From: a virus
DNA: 21,457 nucleotides
Virus record (IMG/VR): IMGVR_UViG_3300019850_000011
Location: 1 to 21,457 of that record
Reading direction: 5' to 3' (one strand)
The translations under genes and the position numbers were made by a program. Below are positions 21,417 to 21,457 of this stretch, piece by piece (position 1 is the first letter of the stretch; every line of letters begins with the position of its first letter). Under the pieces are notes generated by a model. It had not been told where the DNA came from and did not search any database. It saw only the letters and a program-made list of their open reading frames with translations.

Positions 21417-21457
21417 TTTTAAATACTCCAGATTAGATATAGCTATATGAATTAAAA

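Noticed and set aside
1-21457. CRISPR array, tRNA genes, insertion sequence or integrase
   Set aside because: No regularly spaced repeats, cloverleaf-like segments, transposase or recombinase motifs were seen on reading either strand; a tRNA scan could not be run.
1-21457. Reassignment of TGA to tryptophan
   Set aside because: Long intact genes, including the 1,640-residue one, use TGG for tryptophan and contain no in-frame TGA. A single interrupted short ORF is not enough evidence.
21417-21457. End of an upstream capsid gene
   Set aside because: Only 41 bases remain; a TAA can be read on the minus strand but no coding sequence can be tested.

Overview
The window is a piece of an AT-rich, tightly packed tailed-phage genome. 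Nothing in it is specific to a bacterial chromosome. The virion genes (head-tail adaptor, beta-propeller-like nozzle, internal ejection proteins, tailspike, with no tape measure or sheath) point to a short-tailed (podovirus-type) phage. Clear AGGAG-type ribosome binding sites precede most genes, so the host uses Shine-Dalgarno initiation. Bacteroidota are therefore unlikely, but I cannot name a host. The combination of ThyX, a DUF3987-like helicase and this virion gene order reminds me of marine podoviruses of the SIO1/VpV262 type. That is an impression from memory, not a placement.

Left block, 1 to about 4,760, plus strand: early/metabolic genes. In order these are the C-terminal part of a phage helicase ATPase cut by the window edge, a small cysteine-bearing protein, a DHH/DHHA1 phosphoesterase, an unknown 129-residue protein, a DUF2829 protein matching the anti-Thoeris sponge Tad2, a DUF3310 protein, flavin-dependent thymidylate synthase ThyX, and a small protein ending in an SSB-like acidic tail. 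A possible broken or recoded short ORF follows. The block combines nucleotide metabolism with probable counter-defence: Tad2 traps immune signal nucleotides, and the nearby DHH enzyme belongs to a superfamily that cleaves small nucleotides.

Right block, 21,416 down to 4,838, minus strand: one long late operon, read right to left. It runs virion protein, gp4-like adaptor, tail fibre, membrane/coiled-coil protein, two small virion proteins, nozzle-like beta-propeller, head-fibre-like protein, small internal protein, 587-residue internal protein, 1,640-residue ejection protein, DUF5675 protein, holin-like protein, tailspike. Terminase, portal and major capsid are absent and probably lie beyond the right edge. 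Many junctions are stop-start coupled (TAATG, or stop plus 1 nt plus ATG). The two blocks converge at about 4,630 to 4,840.

Most notable are the Tad2 homologue with a 13-nt direct repeat at both of its gene junctions; its neighbourhood with a DHH phosphoesterase and an unknown protein; two receptor-binding proteins sharing an ungapped N-terminal anchor while their distal parts differ in sequence and base composition; a DUF5675 protein in the endolysin position; and an SSB-tail mimic. None of the 22 genes ends in TGA, and one small ORF is split by an in-frame TGA.
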